This document shows positions 22,784 through 30,344 of a DNA stretch of 64,000 nucleotides, one piece after another. Position 1 is the stretch's first letter. The number at the start of each line of letters is the position of its first letter. A program made the position numbers and the translations under genes. The notes under the pieces are model-generated. The model was not told the DNA's origin, did no database searches, and worked only from the letters and a program-made list of their open reading frames with translations. Origin of the DNA: Clostridiales bacterium (lineage in GTDB: Bacteria; Bacillota; Clostridia; Oscillospirales; Oscillospiraceae); assembly GCA_021202515.1 (NCBI GenBank), contig JAJQCW010000043.1:1-64000 (forward strand), given 5' to 3'.

Positions 22784-23166
22784 AAAAAGGACGCTTCAAA
22801 GTTATCGGAATGGCCGAATTTAGGAACTATTGTGCCGAAAACCCCGGCAACTCTTACGTTTACGACACAGAGAACGTGCTTGTTGACATCAACAGCATAC
22901 CGGACGAACTGCAAAACGAAAACCTTCGTTCTTTGTCTGCGGTTCACCAAACCAGCCATTACGCCATCGCTGTCACCATGCTGGCCCCCTTCAACTCCAT
23001 CTGCTTTGCCAATCAGAACGGCGAACACAAAGACACCCTCACTTTCCACCGTGTGAAAGAAATCAGACTGAAAAAAGGCTCTGGGTGGGACGTTATCAGA
23101 ATCAGGTTAGAGGGAGACCCCAACAAGGTTTATGTAATTTTGGCAGACCACGAATGGGTAGAATAA
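22780..23166 (+). CDS. Hypothetical element protein
   Basis: 128 aa, beginning MKKGRFKVIGMAEFRNYCAE; mixed alpha/beta. TTG start at 22780 with AGGTG 8 nt upstream, overlapping the stop of the frame-disrupted gene. The C-terminal half (LTFHRVKEIRLKKGSGWDVI) looks like a compact beta domain. Last gene of the rightward operon; terminator at 23176-23203. Not recognised. Confidence 0.65.
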   Translation: MKKGRFKVIGMAEFRNYCAENPGNSYVYDTENVLVDINSIPDELQNENLRSLSAVHQTSHYAIAVTMLAPFNSICFANQNGEHKDTLTFHRVKEIRLKKGSGWDVIRIRLEGDPNKVYVILADHEWVE

Positions 23167-23175
23167 CAGAAAAGA

Positions 23176-23203
23176 GCGGGGAGAAATCCCCGCCTTTCTT
23201 TTT
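23176..23203 (+). terminator. Terminator of the element 2 rightward operon
   Basis: GCGGGG..CCCCGC hairpin followed by CTTTCTTTTT. Confidence 0.8.
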
Positions 23204-23207
23204 GGAA

Positions 23208-23231
23208 TGAAAATTAAAGTGTACTTTTTAA
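23208..23231 (+). repeat. 24-bp direct repeat, left copy
   Basis: Matches 25727-25750 at 23 of 24 positions (core AAAATTAAAGTGTACTT). The two copies flank a 2.5-kb block that starts with a serine recombinase and ends after a small RHH gene. The left copy overlaps the last codons of the recombinase gene. Confidence 0.55.
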
Positions 23232-23830
23232 GGCTCTTCATTTGCGAACTGATAGAATGTCGTTCGCTTTAACCCGGTCAACTCCATAGCCCTTTTCGCT
23301 GTAATCGTGCCGCCCTTCCACTGTTCCATGACTGCGTTCCAGTTGTCAGGCTTTACGGCTCTCGGTCTGCCTAAGTGCTTTCCTTTGGCCTTTGCCGCCG
23401 CTATTCCTTCCTCCTGTCTCTGCCTGATTGTAACCCGCTCCTGTTCTGCGATACTGCCCAAAACCTCAATGAGAATGTTGTTCACCATGTCGAAAACCCA
23501 CTCTTGCCCTTTTGGATACTCTATCATGGTAGTGGGTAGGTCAAGGACTTTCAACCGGATACCGCTGGCCTTGAAATACTCCAGTTCGTTTTTGATGTCT
23601 GCCTTGTTCCGGCTCAACCTGTCCAGCGACTTGACAACCAGCGTGTCACCGCGTCTCAGCATAGCAGACTTTAACGCCTGATACCCCGCTCGTTCTAAGT
23701 TCTTTCCGCTTTCCTTGTCGGTAATGATGTCCCGCTCGTTTGCGCCCATTGCAAGGAACGCATCTATTTGGCGGTCTAAGTTTTGCTCTCTGCTGGAAAC
23801 TCTTGCATAGTAGAATGTACGGCTCTCCAT
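23228..23830 (-). CDS. Serine recombinase (resolvase/invertase family)
   Basis: About 200 aa. N-terminal catalytic domain: FYYARVSSREQNLDRQIDAF carries the nucleophilic Ser in RVSS; GDTLVVKSLDRLSRNK carries the conserved Arg-rich motif. Long helix EVLGSIAEQERVTIRQRQEE; C-terminal HTH (GTITAKRAMELTGLKRTTFY). Standard length for Tn3-type resolvases/Hin invertases. ATG at 23830 (MESRTFYYAR) with GGGGG 8 nt upstream. May resolve element multimers (fits a plasmid-like element) or mobilise the 23208-25750 block. Confidence 0.9.
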   Translation of the reverse strand: MESRTFYYARVSSREQNLDRQIDAFLAMGANERDIITDKESGKNLERAGYQALKSAMLRRGDTLVVKSLDRLSRNKADIKNELEYFKASGIRLKVLDLPTTMIEYPKGQEWVFDMVNNILIEVLGSIAEQERVTIRQRQEEGIAAAKAKGKHLGRPRAVKPDNWNAVMEQWKGGTITAKRAMELTGLKRTTFYQFANEEP

Positions 23831-24020
23831 ATCAGTAACCCCCTTGTCTGTTTCTGATACTATCATAGCAGACAGGGGGAGACTTGCATACTTTAATTAT
23901 CCGCAAAGGTGGTTTAACTTTTCGGACATATCCAGAAATGGAACAAGGTACTTTCCGAACAGGGAAACGCCACCGTTCGGGGCTGTCCGTAAAGGTAGAC
24001 TTTTCCGGATAGATATAGGT

Positions 24021-24629
24021 TCATCTTGAGCCTGCTGGAATTAAAGCGGTTAAATTTATTTTTGTATTTTCTTTTTCGCTATCTAAATAGTCAATGTCAA
24101 AAACTAAGCTATCTCCATTACCGTCATACATACCAGAATCTACCTTAATAGCGGCAGCGTTTGGGTAATCATCATATGTAAAACTTCCACTTATTGTTGC
24201 ACTTATACCGTCCTCTATATTAGCGTAAACCCAAGCGTCGTTTGTTCCCAAAATATTTTCCGCATCGTCTAATATTAAAACGTGTACATTGATAGCAGTT
24301 AATGTGTAACCTGAATTATTTTTAACTACAAAACTATAATAAAGCTCCCTTCCCATACCTATGTCCGAATAGTCCTCTATTTTTGCAGTACCTTCAATTA
24401 AGGAAAGGTCGCCTGCAACCAGCGTACCCTCAAAGTCCGATGAATTTTCGTTAGATGGTAAGGTGTCAGCACCTTCTTCATAACTGTTTGTATTTTCCAC
24501 GTTGGTAACATCATCATTCGTAATATTGTTATCCGTGGTGCTACTGGTAGTAGAACACGCAACAAGCAGGCACAAGAATAGAGAACACGCTAGACACATC
24601 ATTGACTTTTTCACAAATTTACGCCGCAT
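24021..24629 (-). CDS. Lipoprotein with FxLYD-like domain
   Basis: 202 aa. Lipoprotein signal: basic start (MRRKFVKKS), hydrophobic core, lipobox LLVAC. An acidic Ser/Thr/Asn-rich linker is followed by a beta-sandwich-like domain with ELYYSFVVKNNSGYTLTAIN, resembling the FxLYD domain of surface lipoproteins. ATG at 24629 with AGAGG 9 nt upstream. Third gene of a leftward operon with the zinc-ribbon protein and another lipoprotein. AT-rich, unlike host genes. Cargo of element 2; role unknown. Confidence 0.75.
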   Translation of the reverse strand: MRRKFVKKSMMCLACSLFLCLLVACSTTSSTTDNNITNDDVTNVENTNSYEEGADTLPSNENSSDFEGTLVAGDLSLIEGTAKIEDYSDIGMGRELYYSFVVKNNSGYTLTAINVHVLILDDAENILGTNDAWVYANIEDGISATISGSFTYDDYPNAAAIKVDSGMYDGNGDSLVFDIDYLDSEKENTKINLTALIPAGSR

Positions 24630-24652
24630 AGTAATGTACCTCTGACAGGAAT

Positions 24653-24856
24653 TTAATACTCGTGATTAAATCCACACTTTCCGCAATAGTAACACTGCTT
24701 CTTTTTTCCAAGTGCTCCACCAACAAGACCGACAGGGCCGAGCAAAACTGCACCGACAGCGGCTTTCCCGACACTGAATCCCTTGTTTGAAGTGTCTACA
24801 AGTTTCCAGTTTGTTTTTTCTCCGCACATTGGGCATTTATTAGGTGCTTTTCCCAT
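24653..24856 (-). CDS. Zinc-ribbon small protein with Gly-rich hydrophobic segment
   Basis: 67 aa. CPMCG near the N-terminus and CYYCGKCGF near the C-terminus form a split zinc ribbon around a Gly/Val/Leu-rich segment (AVGAVLLGPVGLVGGALGKK) that could cross or dip into the membrane. ATG at 24856 with GAGGGG 8 nt upstream. Between two lipoprotein genes, so probably envelope-associated. No function known. Confidence 0.7.
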   Translation of the reverse strand: MGKAPNKCPMCGEKTNWKLVDTSNKGFSVGKAAVGAVLLGPVGLVGGALGKKKQCYYCGKCGFNHEY

Positions 24857-24880
24857 GATCTTAACCCCTCTCCATGTTCT

Positions 24881-25357
24881 CTAGTTAGTACTGTTGACCT
24901 GCTGTTGCTGTTCTAGTGCATCCACCAAACAGTCAATGCAAAACAAGGCATCTTCGTCTATATAGCATCCACATCCACCACACCTGTTTGAATGAGTAGT
25001 ACAACAATTCGTATCACCGGAACTCGCAATATAGTTTGTACATCCCTCGTGTGCACATTTTGTTGTGCGTGTACCGTATTTGTTAGTAAAAGAAGTGTAA
25101 GTTGTTGTGCGAGAAGATTCTTTTGATTCTTGCGCTTCCTGTGTCTCCTGCTCCTCCTGTGGTTCTTGCGTTTCCTGCGCCGCTTGTGATTCCTGTATCT
25201 CCTGTTCCTCTGTCAAATCCTGTGTTTCATGTGATTCTTGACTATCTTCGGTCTGGACTTCCGTAGATACGGGGGCAGTTTGTGAGTTACTGCATGATAC
25301 CATTGCAGGCAAAAAGACAAGGCATAGCAAAACAAACACGAATAATTTTTTCTTCAT
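24881..25357 (-). CDS. Lipoprotein with Glu/Gln repeats and Cys-rich C-terminus
   Basis: 158 aa. Lipoprotein signal with lipobox AMVSC. Residues 35-80 are an extended low-complexity Gln/Glu region (repeats of the QETQE, QESQ type). The C-terminus is Cys-rich (CAHEGCTNYI, RCGGCGCYIDEDALFCIDC), likely zinc-binding or disulfide-bonded. ATG at 25357 with AGAGGAGAGG upstream. First gene of the operon from the promoter at 25428-25456. The repeat region may vary in length between strains. Confidence 0.75.
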   Translation of the reverse strand: MKKKLFVFVLLCLVFLPAMVSCSNSQTAPVSTEVQTEDSQESHETQDLTEEQEIQESQAAQETQEPQEEQETQEAQESKESSRTTTYTSFTNKYGTRTTKCAHEGCTNYIASSGDTNCCTTHSNRCGGCGCYIDEDALFCIDCLVDALEQQQQVNSTN

Positions 25358-25392
25358 AGTGAAACCTCTCCTCTGTAATGACTACAATTTGT

Positions 25393-25456
25393 ATTCGATT
25401 TTTAATATCGAATTTAGAATATTTTTAATTATAGCAAAACAAGGTACAATAGTCAA
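25393..25456 (-). promoter_or_regulatory. Promoter and operator of the lipoprotein operon
   Basis: Minus strand: -35 TTGACT (25451-25456), 17-nt spacer, -10 TATAAT (25428-25433). Just downstream lies the inverted repeat ATTCGAT (25393-25399)/ATCGAAT (25407-25413), a plausible site for the RHH protein encoded divergently from 25476. Confidence 0.65.
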
Positions 25457-25475
25457 TACGGAATGGAGTGATTAA

Positions 25476-25661
25476 ATGGCAAAATTTATAGCACGCAAAC
25501 CAGAGAAGGAAGTAATCTCCATGCGGATACCAGTGGATATTTTGCAGGAAATAGATTGTAAAGCCGCCGCTGTGGGGATAAGCCGAAATGAACTACTGAA
25601 TCAAATGATACTATACGCTCTCTCCAACATGGAAGAACCAGACAATAATACCGCAAACTAA
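25476..25661 (+). CDS. Small ribbon-helix-helix (CopG/Arc-like) protein
   Basis: 61 aa. KEVISMRIPVDILQEIDCKA then AAVGISRNELLNQMILYALS is a compact RHH fold with the beta strand VISMRIP. ATG at 25476 with GGAGTG 5-8 nt upstream. Divergent from the lipoprotein operon, whose start region carries a TTCGAT dyad. Likely a local regulator. Terminator at 25660-25697. Confidence 0.8.
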   Translation: MAKFIARKPEKEVISMRIPVDILQEIDCKAAAVGISRNELLNQMILYALSNMEEPDNNTAN

Positions 25662-25697
25662 CCATTGCCGCTTATTTTTGGCAATGGTTATCTTTTT
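25660..25697 (+). terminator. Terminator after the small RHH gene
   Basis: AACCATTGCC and GGCAATGGTT form a perfect 10-bp stem, followed by ATCTTTTT. Confidence 0.8.
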
Positions 25698-25726
25698 CCT
25701 GTGTGCAACGCCTTACCGGGGCTGTC

Positions 25727-25750
25727 TGAAAATTAAAGTGTACTTCTTAA
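25727..25750 (+). repeat. 24-bp direct repeat, right copy
   Basis: Near-identical to 23208-23231 (one mismatch). It follows the small RHH gene and its terminator and closes the 2.5-kb cargo block of element 2. Confidence 0.55.
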
Positions 25751-25808
25751 CTTTTAGAGTGTCAGGTACTATCCCCCAAAAACAGGCCATTGGAAACAGG
25801 CCATAGAA

Positions 25809-25834
25809 AAAGCACCGCGCTAAAACGGTGCTTT
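25809..25834 (-). terminator. Minus-strand terminator now serving lysS
   Basis: AAAGCACCG..CGGTGCTTT stem followed on the minus strand by a T-run (25806-25811). It lies about 125 nt past the current lysS stop, inside element 2, so the element brings a new terminator for the host gene. Confidence 0.65.
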
Positions 25835-25864
25835 CCTATGCTATATCTGCTATATCGTGTTAAA

Positions 25865-25890
25865 TTTTTGGTAAGTTCTTTGGTAACACG
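25865..25890 (+). repeat. Element 2 right arm-type repeat pair
   Basis: TTGGTAA at 25868-25874 and 25880-25886, matching in kind the TTGGTAC pair at the left end. 81 bp from the att core. Confidence 0.6.
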
Positions 25891-25958
25891 TTGAAACCAG
25901 TTGCTCAAACACACCATATAGCACACATATCTACAATATCATCACTATATATTGTGTT

Positions 25959-27452
25959 TTAACCTTCAATCGGCTTCATCGTCGGGAACAACAGCACATC
26001 CCTTATACTTGCGCTGTCGGTCAGCAGCATCACCAACCGGTCCACGCCGAATCCCAGACCACCCGTGGGAGGCATCCCGTATTCCAGGGCGTTGATGAAG
26101 TCGTAATCCACCTGAGCCTTGCTGTCCGGGTCCAGCGCCTTGCGCTCGGCCACCTGCCGCTCAAAACGCTCCCGCTGGTCTATGGGGTCGTTCAGCTCGG
26201 AGAAGGCGTTGCCGAACTCTGTGGCGTTGATGAAATACTCAAACCGCTCGGTAAAGGCCGGGTCGGTGGGCTTGCGCTTGGCCAGAGGGCTGATCTCCAC
26301 CGGGTAGTCGTAGATAAAGGTGGGCTGAATCAGTTTGTCCTCCACATAGGCGTCGAAGAACTCTGCCAGGATCGCCCCCTTGGTGGGCACCTCCGGCAGG
26401 TCGATGTCGTGTTCCTTGGCACAGGCAATGGCGTCCTCATCGGTTTTCCAGTCGGCAAAATCCACACCGCTGTACTTCTTCACTGCCTCCACCATGGTCA
26501 GCCGCTCCCAGTGGCTCAGGTCGATCTCATGGCCCTGATATGGGATGACCAGAGAACCGCAGACCACCTGGGCCACGTCCTTCATCATGTCCTCCACCAG
26601 GTCCATCATGCCGTGGAAGTCGGTGTACGCCTGATACAGCTCGATGGTGGTAAACTCCGGGTTGTGCTTGGGGTCCATCCCCTCGTTGCGGAAAATCCGG
26701 CCCACCTCGTAGACCCGGTCCATGCCGCCCACGATGAGCCGCTTTAAGTAAAGCTCCGTCTCAATGCGCAGCACCATGTCCATGTCCAGGGTGTTGTGGT
26801 GGGTGTAGAAGGGACGGGCGGTAGCGCCGATCTCAAAGGGGGTCAGGATGGGGGTGTCCACCTCCAGGAAGCCACGCTGATCCAGGAAGGACCGCAACTC
26901 CCGCAAAATCATGCTGCGCTTGACAAAGGTGTCCTTTACGTCCGGGTTGACGATCAGATCCACGTAGCGCTGGCGGTAGCGGGTCTCCCGGTCTGTCAGG
27001 CCGTGGAACTTCTCCGGCAGGGGATTCAGGCTCTTGGCCAGCAGCGTGACCGCCTCGGCCCGGACAGAGATCTGCCCCTTTTCCGTCTTAAAGACCTGGC
27101 CCGTCACACCGACGATGTCGCCGATGTCACACTTTTTGAACCAGGCGTAGGTCTCCTCCCCCACCAGGTCCCGGCGCACATAAAGCTGTACCCGACCAGT
27201 GTTATCCTGCAAATCGCAGAAGGACACCTTGCCCATGCCCCGCTTGCTCATCAGGCGGCCCGCCACGGAGACGATGCTGCCCTCCAGCAGGTCATAATGC
27301 TCGTTGATGGCCTCGGCGTGGGTGTCCACATCATACTTGGTCACCTGAAAAGGATCGTGCCCGGCCTCCTTGAGGGCGGTCAGCTTGTCGCGGCGAATCT
27401 GGAGGATCTCCGACAGGCTCTTTTCCGATTCCGGCTGAAACTTTCTTCCCAT
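25959..27452 (-). CDS. lysS: Lysine--tRNA ligase (class II)
   Basis: 497 aa, normal length. An N-terminal OB-fold anticodon-binding domain (about residues 60-170) is followed by the class II catalytic core: motif 2 in FRNEGMDPKHNPEFT and motif 3 GLGFGVDRLVML. Charges tRNA-Lys with lysine using ATP. Its 3' end is the target of both integrative elements. The present C-terminus, FPTMKPIEG, is completed by element 2, whereas the other two att copies would give PIDQ. Catalytic motifs are untouched. 10 nt downstream of greA, so the two are cotranscribed. Confidence 0.97.
   Translation of the reverse strand: MGRKFQPESEKSLSEILQIRRDKLTALKEAGHDPFQVTKYDVDTHAEAINEHYDLLEGSIVSVAGRLMSKRGMGKVSFCDLQDNTGRVQLYVRRDLVGEETYAWFKKCDIGDIVGVTGQVFKTEKGQISVRAEAVTLLAKSLNPLPEKFHGLTDRETRYRQRYVDLIVNPDVKDTFVKRSMILRELRSFLDQRGFLEVDTPILTPFEIGATARPFYTHHNTLDMDMVLRIETELYLKRLIVGGMDRVYEVGRIFRNEGMDPKHNPEFTTIELYQAYTDFHGMMDLVEDMMKDVAQVVCGSLVIPYQGHEIDLSHWERLTMVEAVKKYSGVDFADWKTDEDAIACAKEHDIDLPEVPTKGAILAEFFDAYVEDKLIQPTFIYDYPVEISPLAKRKPTDPAFTERFEYFINATEFGNAFSELNDPIDQRERFERQVAERKALDPDSKAQVDYDFINALEYGMPPTGGLGFGVDRLVMLLTDSASIRDVLLFPTMKPIEG
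25972..25987. other. Attachment site core inside lysS 3' end
   Basis: GGCTTCATCGTCGGGA encodes (minus strand) residues FPTMKP of LysS. Identical to the cores at 8383 and 16633. Everything to its left, including the last residues and stop of lysS, comes from element 2. Confidence 0.85.
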
Positions 27453-27462
27453 ACTTCCGCCC

Positions 27463-27939
27463 TCAGTTCACAGTGATGCCGAGCACCTTGTACTCGATAT
27501 CCCCTTCCGGCGCCTCGACAATGGCCGTGTCGCCCACAGCCTTGCCCAGCAGGGCCTTGCCAAAGGGGGACTCCTCCGAGATGCGCCCGTTCATGGGGTC
27601 CGCCTCCTGGGAGCCGACCATCCGGTACTCCAGCTCCTCCTCGAACTCCACGTCGTAGACCTTGACCGTGCAGCCGATGCCCACCACGTCGTTGCCCGCG
27701 GCGGTCTCGTCGATCAGCTCGTAGTTGTCCAGAATGGCCTGTACCTCGGCTTCCCGGGAGTAGAGCTTGCCCTGCTGGTCCTTAGCCTCGTCGTACTCGC
27801 TGTTTTCGGACAGGTCACCAAAGGAGCGAGCCTCTTTGATCATATCCGCTACTTCTTTTTCACGAACGCCCTTCATCCATGCCATTTCGTCCTGTAATTC
27901 CTTCAGGCGCGCCGGGGTCAGCTTCACGGGATTTGCCAT
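27463..27939 (-). CDS. greA: Transcription elongation factor GreA
   Basis: 158 aa, the standard size. An N-terminal coiled coil whose tip carries the acidic residues (ARSFGDLSENSEYDEAKDQQ) is followed by a C-terminal FKBP-like domain. Rescues backtracked RNA polymerase by stimulating transcript cleavage. ATG at 27939 (MANPVKLT) with AAAGGTG 8 nt upstream. Preceded by a promoter and a hairpin plus U-run that could attenuate it. Followed directly by lysS, an order common in Firmicutes. Confidence 0.95.
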   Translation of the reverse strand: MANPVKLTPARLKELQDEMAWMKGVREKEVADMIKEARSFGDLSENSEYDEAKDQQGKLYSREAEVQAILDNYELIDETAAGNDVVGIGCTVKVYDVEFEEELEYRMVGSQEADPMNGRISEESPFGKALLGKAVGDTAIVEAPEGDIEYKVLGITVN

Positions 27940-27969
27940 AATAAAAACACCTTTCTTCCATAGAGAGTG

Positions 27970-28093
27970 AAAAAAACCATAAGGAAACCGCAGTTTTGCC
28001 TGCAACAAAACTGCATCGGTTTCCTCATGCGGAATGTGAACCTCACATGAGACGATACTATAAGTAGTATATGCAATTTTTTCGGGCTGTCAA
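27970..28093 (-). promoter_or_regulatory. greA-lysS promoter with leader attenuator-like hairpin
   Basis: Minus strand: -35 TTGACA (28088-28093), 16-nt spacer, -10 TATACT (28066-28071). In the leader, AGGAAACCG/CGGTTTCCT (27982-27990 and 28017-28025) enclose a second stem GCAGTTTTG/CAAAACTGC. TTATGG and seven T's (27970-27976) follow, as in an intrinsic terminator, 31 nt before the greA ATG. Early termination here would make greA expression depend on RNA polymerase behaviour. Confidence 0.6.
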
Positions 28094-28129
28094 GCGTTTT
28101 CCGGACTTTTTGCGAAAGAACGTCTGCAA

Positions 28130-28948
28130 TCAGCCCAACAGATACCGTTCGATGGCCTGGCTGACGCCGCTGTGGTCGCAGTCGGCCACCACCGCCCGGC
28201 AGGCCGCCCTGACTGGTTCCGCAGCGTTGCCCACCGCTACCGGCAGCCCGGCTCTTTTCAAAACAGGCAGGTCGTTAAAGCTGTCCCCCACCGCAATGGT
28301 CTCCCCCAGGGGCAGTCCCAGGTGGCGGCAGAGGATCTCCAGCCCCACGCCCTTGTCCACCCCCTGGGCGGAAATCTCCAGCGAGGTCTCCTCCGCCAGA
28401 GCCGTGGTGAGAGGCAGTCCTTCTACGGCCAGCAGGGTGTCCGCCCGGTCCTTCGGCGAGGTGTGGTACAGACAAATTTTTTCAAACGTCCAGTTCTGTG
28501 CCTGTGCATACCGGTAGATGTCGTTGGTGGAAAGGCAATTCTTCTGAAAATGGTTCTGATAGTGAGCCATTTTGAAGTGGGACAAATCAGACAGATGCCG
28601 AATGTCCATGACCGCCCGGTTGTGAACAAGGAGTTGGGGCATGATGTCCCGGGAACTGGTGTAATCCAGGATGGTTTTCGCCGCCTGGGGGTCGATGGTC
28701 TGGAGGTAGATCGCCTGCTCTTCCTCCCTGTCGTAGACGCAGGCCCCGCTCTCGCAGAGGACGTAGCGCATGGCCGGAAAAAGGGCCAGGAAAGGTTCCA
28801 ACTCTCCGATACTGCGCCCGGTGGAGAACACCACCTGCTTGCCCGCCTCCAGTGCGCGGGTGATGGCGGCAGTGTCCTCCGGTGAAATTTCCTTTTGGCT
28901 GTTCAAAAGCGTGCCGTCCATGTCGGCGGCCAAAAGCTGATAGGGCAT
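28130..28948 (-). CDS. HAD-superfamily (Cof-type) phosphatase
   Basis: About 272 aa. HAD motif I DMDGTLLNSQ, motif II STGRS, motif III Lys region, motif IV GDSFNDLPVL, and a C2-type cap between. Cof-type sugar/nucleotide phosphatases of this size act on small phosphorylated metabolites, often several. I prefer the ATG at 28948 (MPYQLLAADMDG); an alternative ATG at 28969 lies 21 nt upstream. Stands alone between greA and the PBP gene. Confidence 0.9.
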   Translation of the reverse strand: MPYQLLAADMDGTLLNSQKEISPEDTAAITRALEAGKQVVFSTGRSIGELEPFLALFPAMRYVLCESGACVYDREEEQAIYLQTIDPQAAKTILDYTSSRDIMPQLLVHNRAVMDIRHLSDLSHFKMAHYQNHFQKNCLSTNDIYRYAQAQNWTFEKICLYHTSPKDRADTLLAVEGLPLTTALAEETSLEISAQGVDKGVGLEILCRHLGLPLGETIAVGDSFNDLPVLKRAGLPVAVGNAAEPVRAACRAVVADCDHSGVSQAIERYLLG

Positions 28949-28994
28949 GGGAATCACCGCTTTCTTCATTATTTTGAAAATCGTAAAGGAGTCA

Positions 28995-30344
28995 TCAGCT
29001 ACACGCAGCCTCCAGCACTGCCGCCGCCACGGACCCCGCGACGCTGGAACCCCAGCCACCGTTTTCCACGATGACCACAAAAGCATAAGGATACTCGTCA
29101 TCGTCGATGAAGCCCACGAACCAGGCGTGGGGAGAACCGGAACCCACCTCGGCGGTGCCGGACTTGGCGCAGACCGCCAGGTCGCCAAACTGAGACTGAC
29201 CGTAGTGACTGACCACGTTGTTGCGCATCATGGTTGTTAGCTGCTCACAGGTGGACGAAGCCCAGCCAATGAAGGTGGTCTCGGTGGCCTCGGTGGTGGT
29301 CAGCCCCACGCTGCCTGTCACCGACAGCAGCAACCGGGGCACCGCAGCCTCTCCGCCGGAGGCGATGCAGCCCATCAGGGTCAGCATGGCGCAGGGGTTT
29401 ACCAGGTCCTCATACTGCCCCACGCCGGACCAGCCCTCGTCCACAGCGGAGACCGTGGTGGAAAAGCTGCCGGTGGCGGTGGGGATACCGGAGACGCTGA
29501 GGCTGCTGAGCAACCCCGCCTCCTCCGCGTATTGTTTCAGCGTCTCGCCGCCAATTTCGTTGGCGAGGGTAGCAAAGGCCCCATTACAGCTATCAGCCAG
29601 CGCGGTCTTAAAGTCTACCGTGCCGTGGGCGGAGGGACAGGTTACGGTGCTGCCGTCGTCGTACTCCAGGGAACCGTCACAGGTAAAGGTAAAGCTGTCC
29701 AAATCGCTCAGCGTCTCGATGGCCGCCGCGCTGGTCACCAGCTTGAAGGTGGAGCCGGGGGTGTAGGTGCTGGAGAGGAACCGGTTCAGATAGGCCCCGT
29801 CATAACTCTCGTCCCCGGCGTTGATGGCGGCGATCTCGTCCTCATCGTCCGGGTCAAAGGCGGGGGTGGAGAGCATACACAGCAGGTCGCCGGTTTTGTA
29901 GTTGTACAAGGCCACCACGCCGTCGCGCCCGTCCATGGCCTCGTAAGCCACCTTGTTCAGTTGGGCATCCAGGGTCAGGTTCACCTGGTTGCCGGTGCCG
30001 TTGGTGCCGAAAATCAGGCTGAACCCCACCAGCTCGTCCGCAAAGACGGACTTGGCCCCCACGGAGATGCTACCGTTCCGGTCGCCAATGGCGTGGACGG
30101 TGGAGACGCGAATTTCATAGTCGTCGTTATAGGCATCATTTTCGCAGTCGTAGAGGACCACGCCGTTCCGGTCCGCGATGGACCCGGAGGAAATGCTGCC
30201 GTTGCTGTAGACGTGGCGGTTGGCGGAGTAAGAGGCCCAGGACGCGCCGTTGAGGACGTAGAACACCAGCAGCACGCACATCCCCAAAATCAGCGCCAGG
30301 ATAAAGAACAGCACAAACAGGGTGCGGTTTTTTAGCTGCTTCAT
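28995..30344 (-). CDS. Penicillin-binding transpeptidase (PBP2/FtsI-like)
   Basis: About 449 aa. One N-terminal membrane helix (LFVLFFILALILGMCVLLVF) then a transpeptidase domain. SxxK is in YTPGSTFKLV, SxN is SCN in ADSCNGAF, and the third motif is KSG in CAKSGTAEVG. The short pre-domain lacks the long pedestal of high-mass class B PBPs. Crosslinks peptidoglycan. ATG at 30344 with GGAGG 7 nt upstream, overlapping the stop of the FtsW-like gene (30341). That coupling supports a glycosyltransferase-transpeptidase pair, as with FtsW-FtsI or RodA-PBP2. Confidence 0.9.
   Translation of the reverse strand: MKQLKNRTLFVLFFILALILGMCVLLVFYVLNGASWASYSANRHVYSNGSISSGSIADRNGVVLYDCENDAYNDDYEIRVSTVHAIGDRNGSISVGAKSVFADELVGFSLIFGTNGTGNQVNLTLDAQLNKVAYEAMDGRDGVVALYNYKTGDLLCMLSTPAFDPDDEDEIAAINAGDESYDGAYLNRFLSSTYTPGSTFKLVTSAAAIETLSDLDSFTFTCDGSLEYDDGSTVTCPSAHGTVDFKTALADSCNGAFATLANEIGGETLKQYAEEAGLLSSLSVSGIPTATGSFSTTVSAVDEGWSGVGQYEDLVNPCAMLTLMGCIASGGEAAVPRLLLSVTGSVGLTTTEATETTFIGWASSTCEQLTTMMRNNVVSHYGQSQFGDLAVCAKSGTAEVGSGSPHAWFVGFIDDDEYPYAFVVIVENGGWGSSVAGSVAAAVLEAACS

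Larger units (their letters stand above)
16633..25987. mobile_element. Integrative element 2, plasmid-like (~9.35 kb)
   Basis: Bounded by cores at 16633 and 25972. Gene set: integrase, Rep-type initiator, RHH switch, coiled-coil, SprT-like protein, a frame-disrupted HTH gene, a serine recombinase, two lipoproteins, a zinc-ribbon protein and a second RHH protein. GC is clearly lower than the host, with a very AT-rich stretch near 18340-18500. No relaxase, terminase or cI-like repressor seen. Arm-type repeats lie at 16798-16820 and 25865-25890. It supplies the present 3' end of lysS. Confidence 0.75.

Noticed and set aside
16633-25987. Element 2 as a conjugative or mobilisable element
   Set aside because: No relaxase, coupling protein or type IV secretion gene is seen; only integration, replication, regulation and cargo genes.
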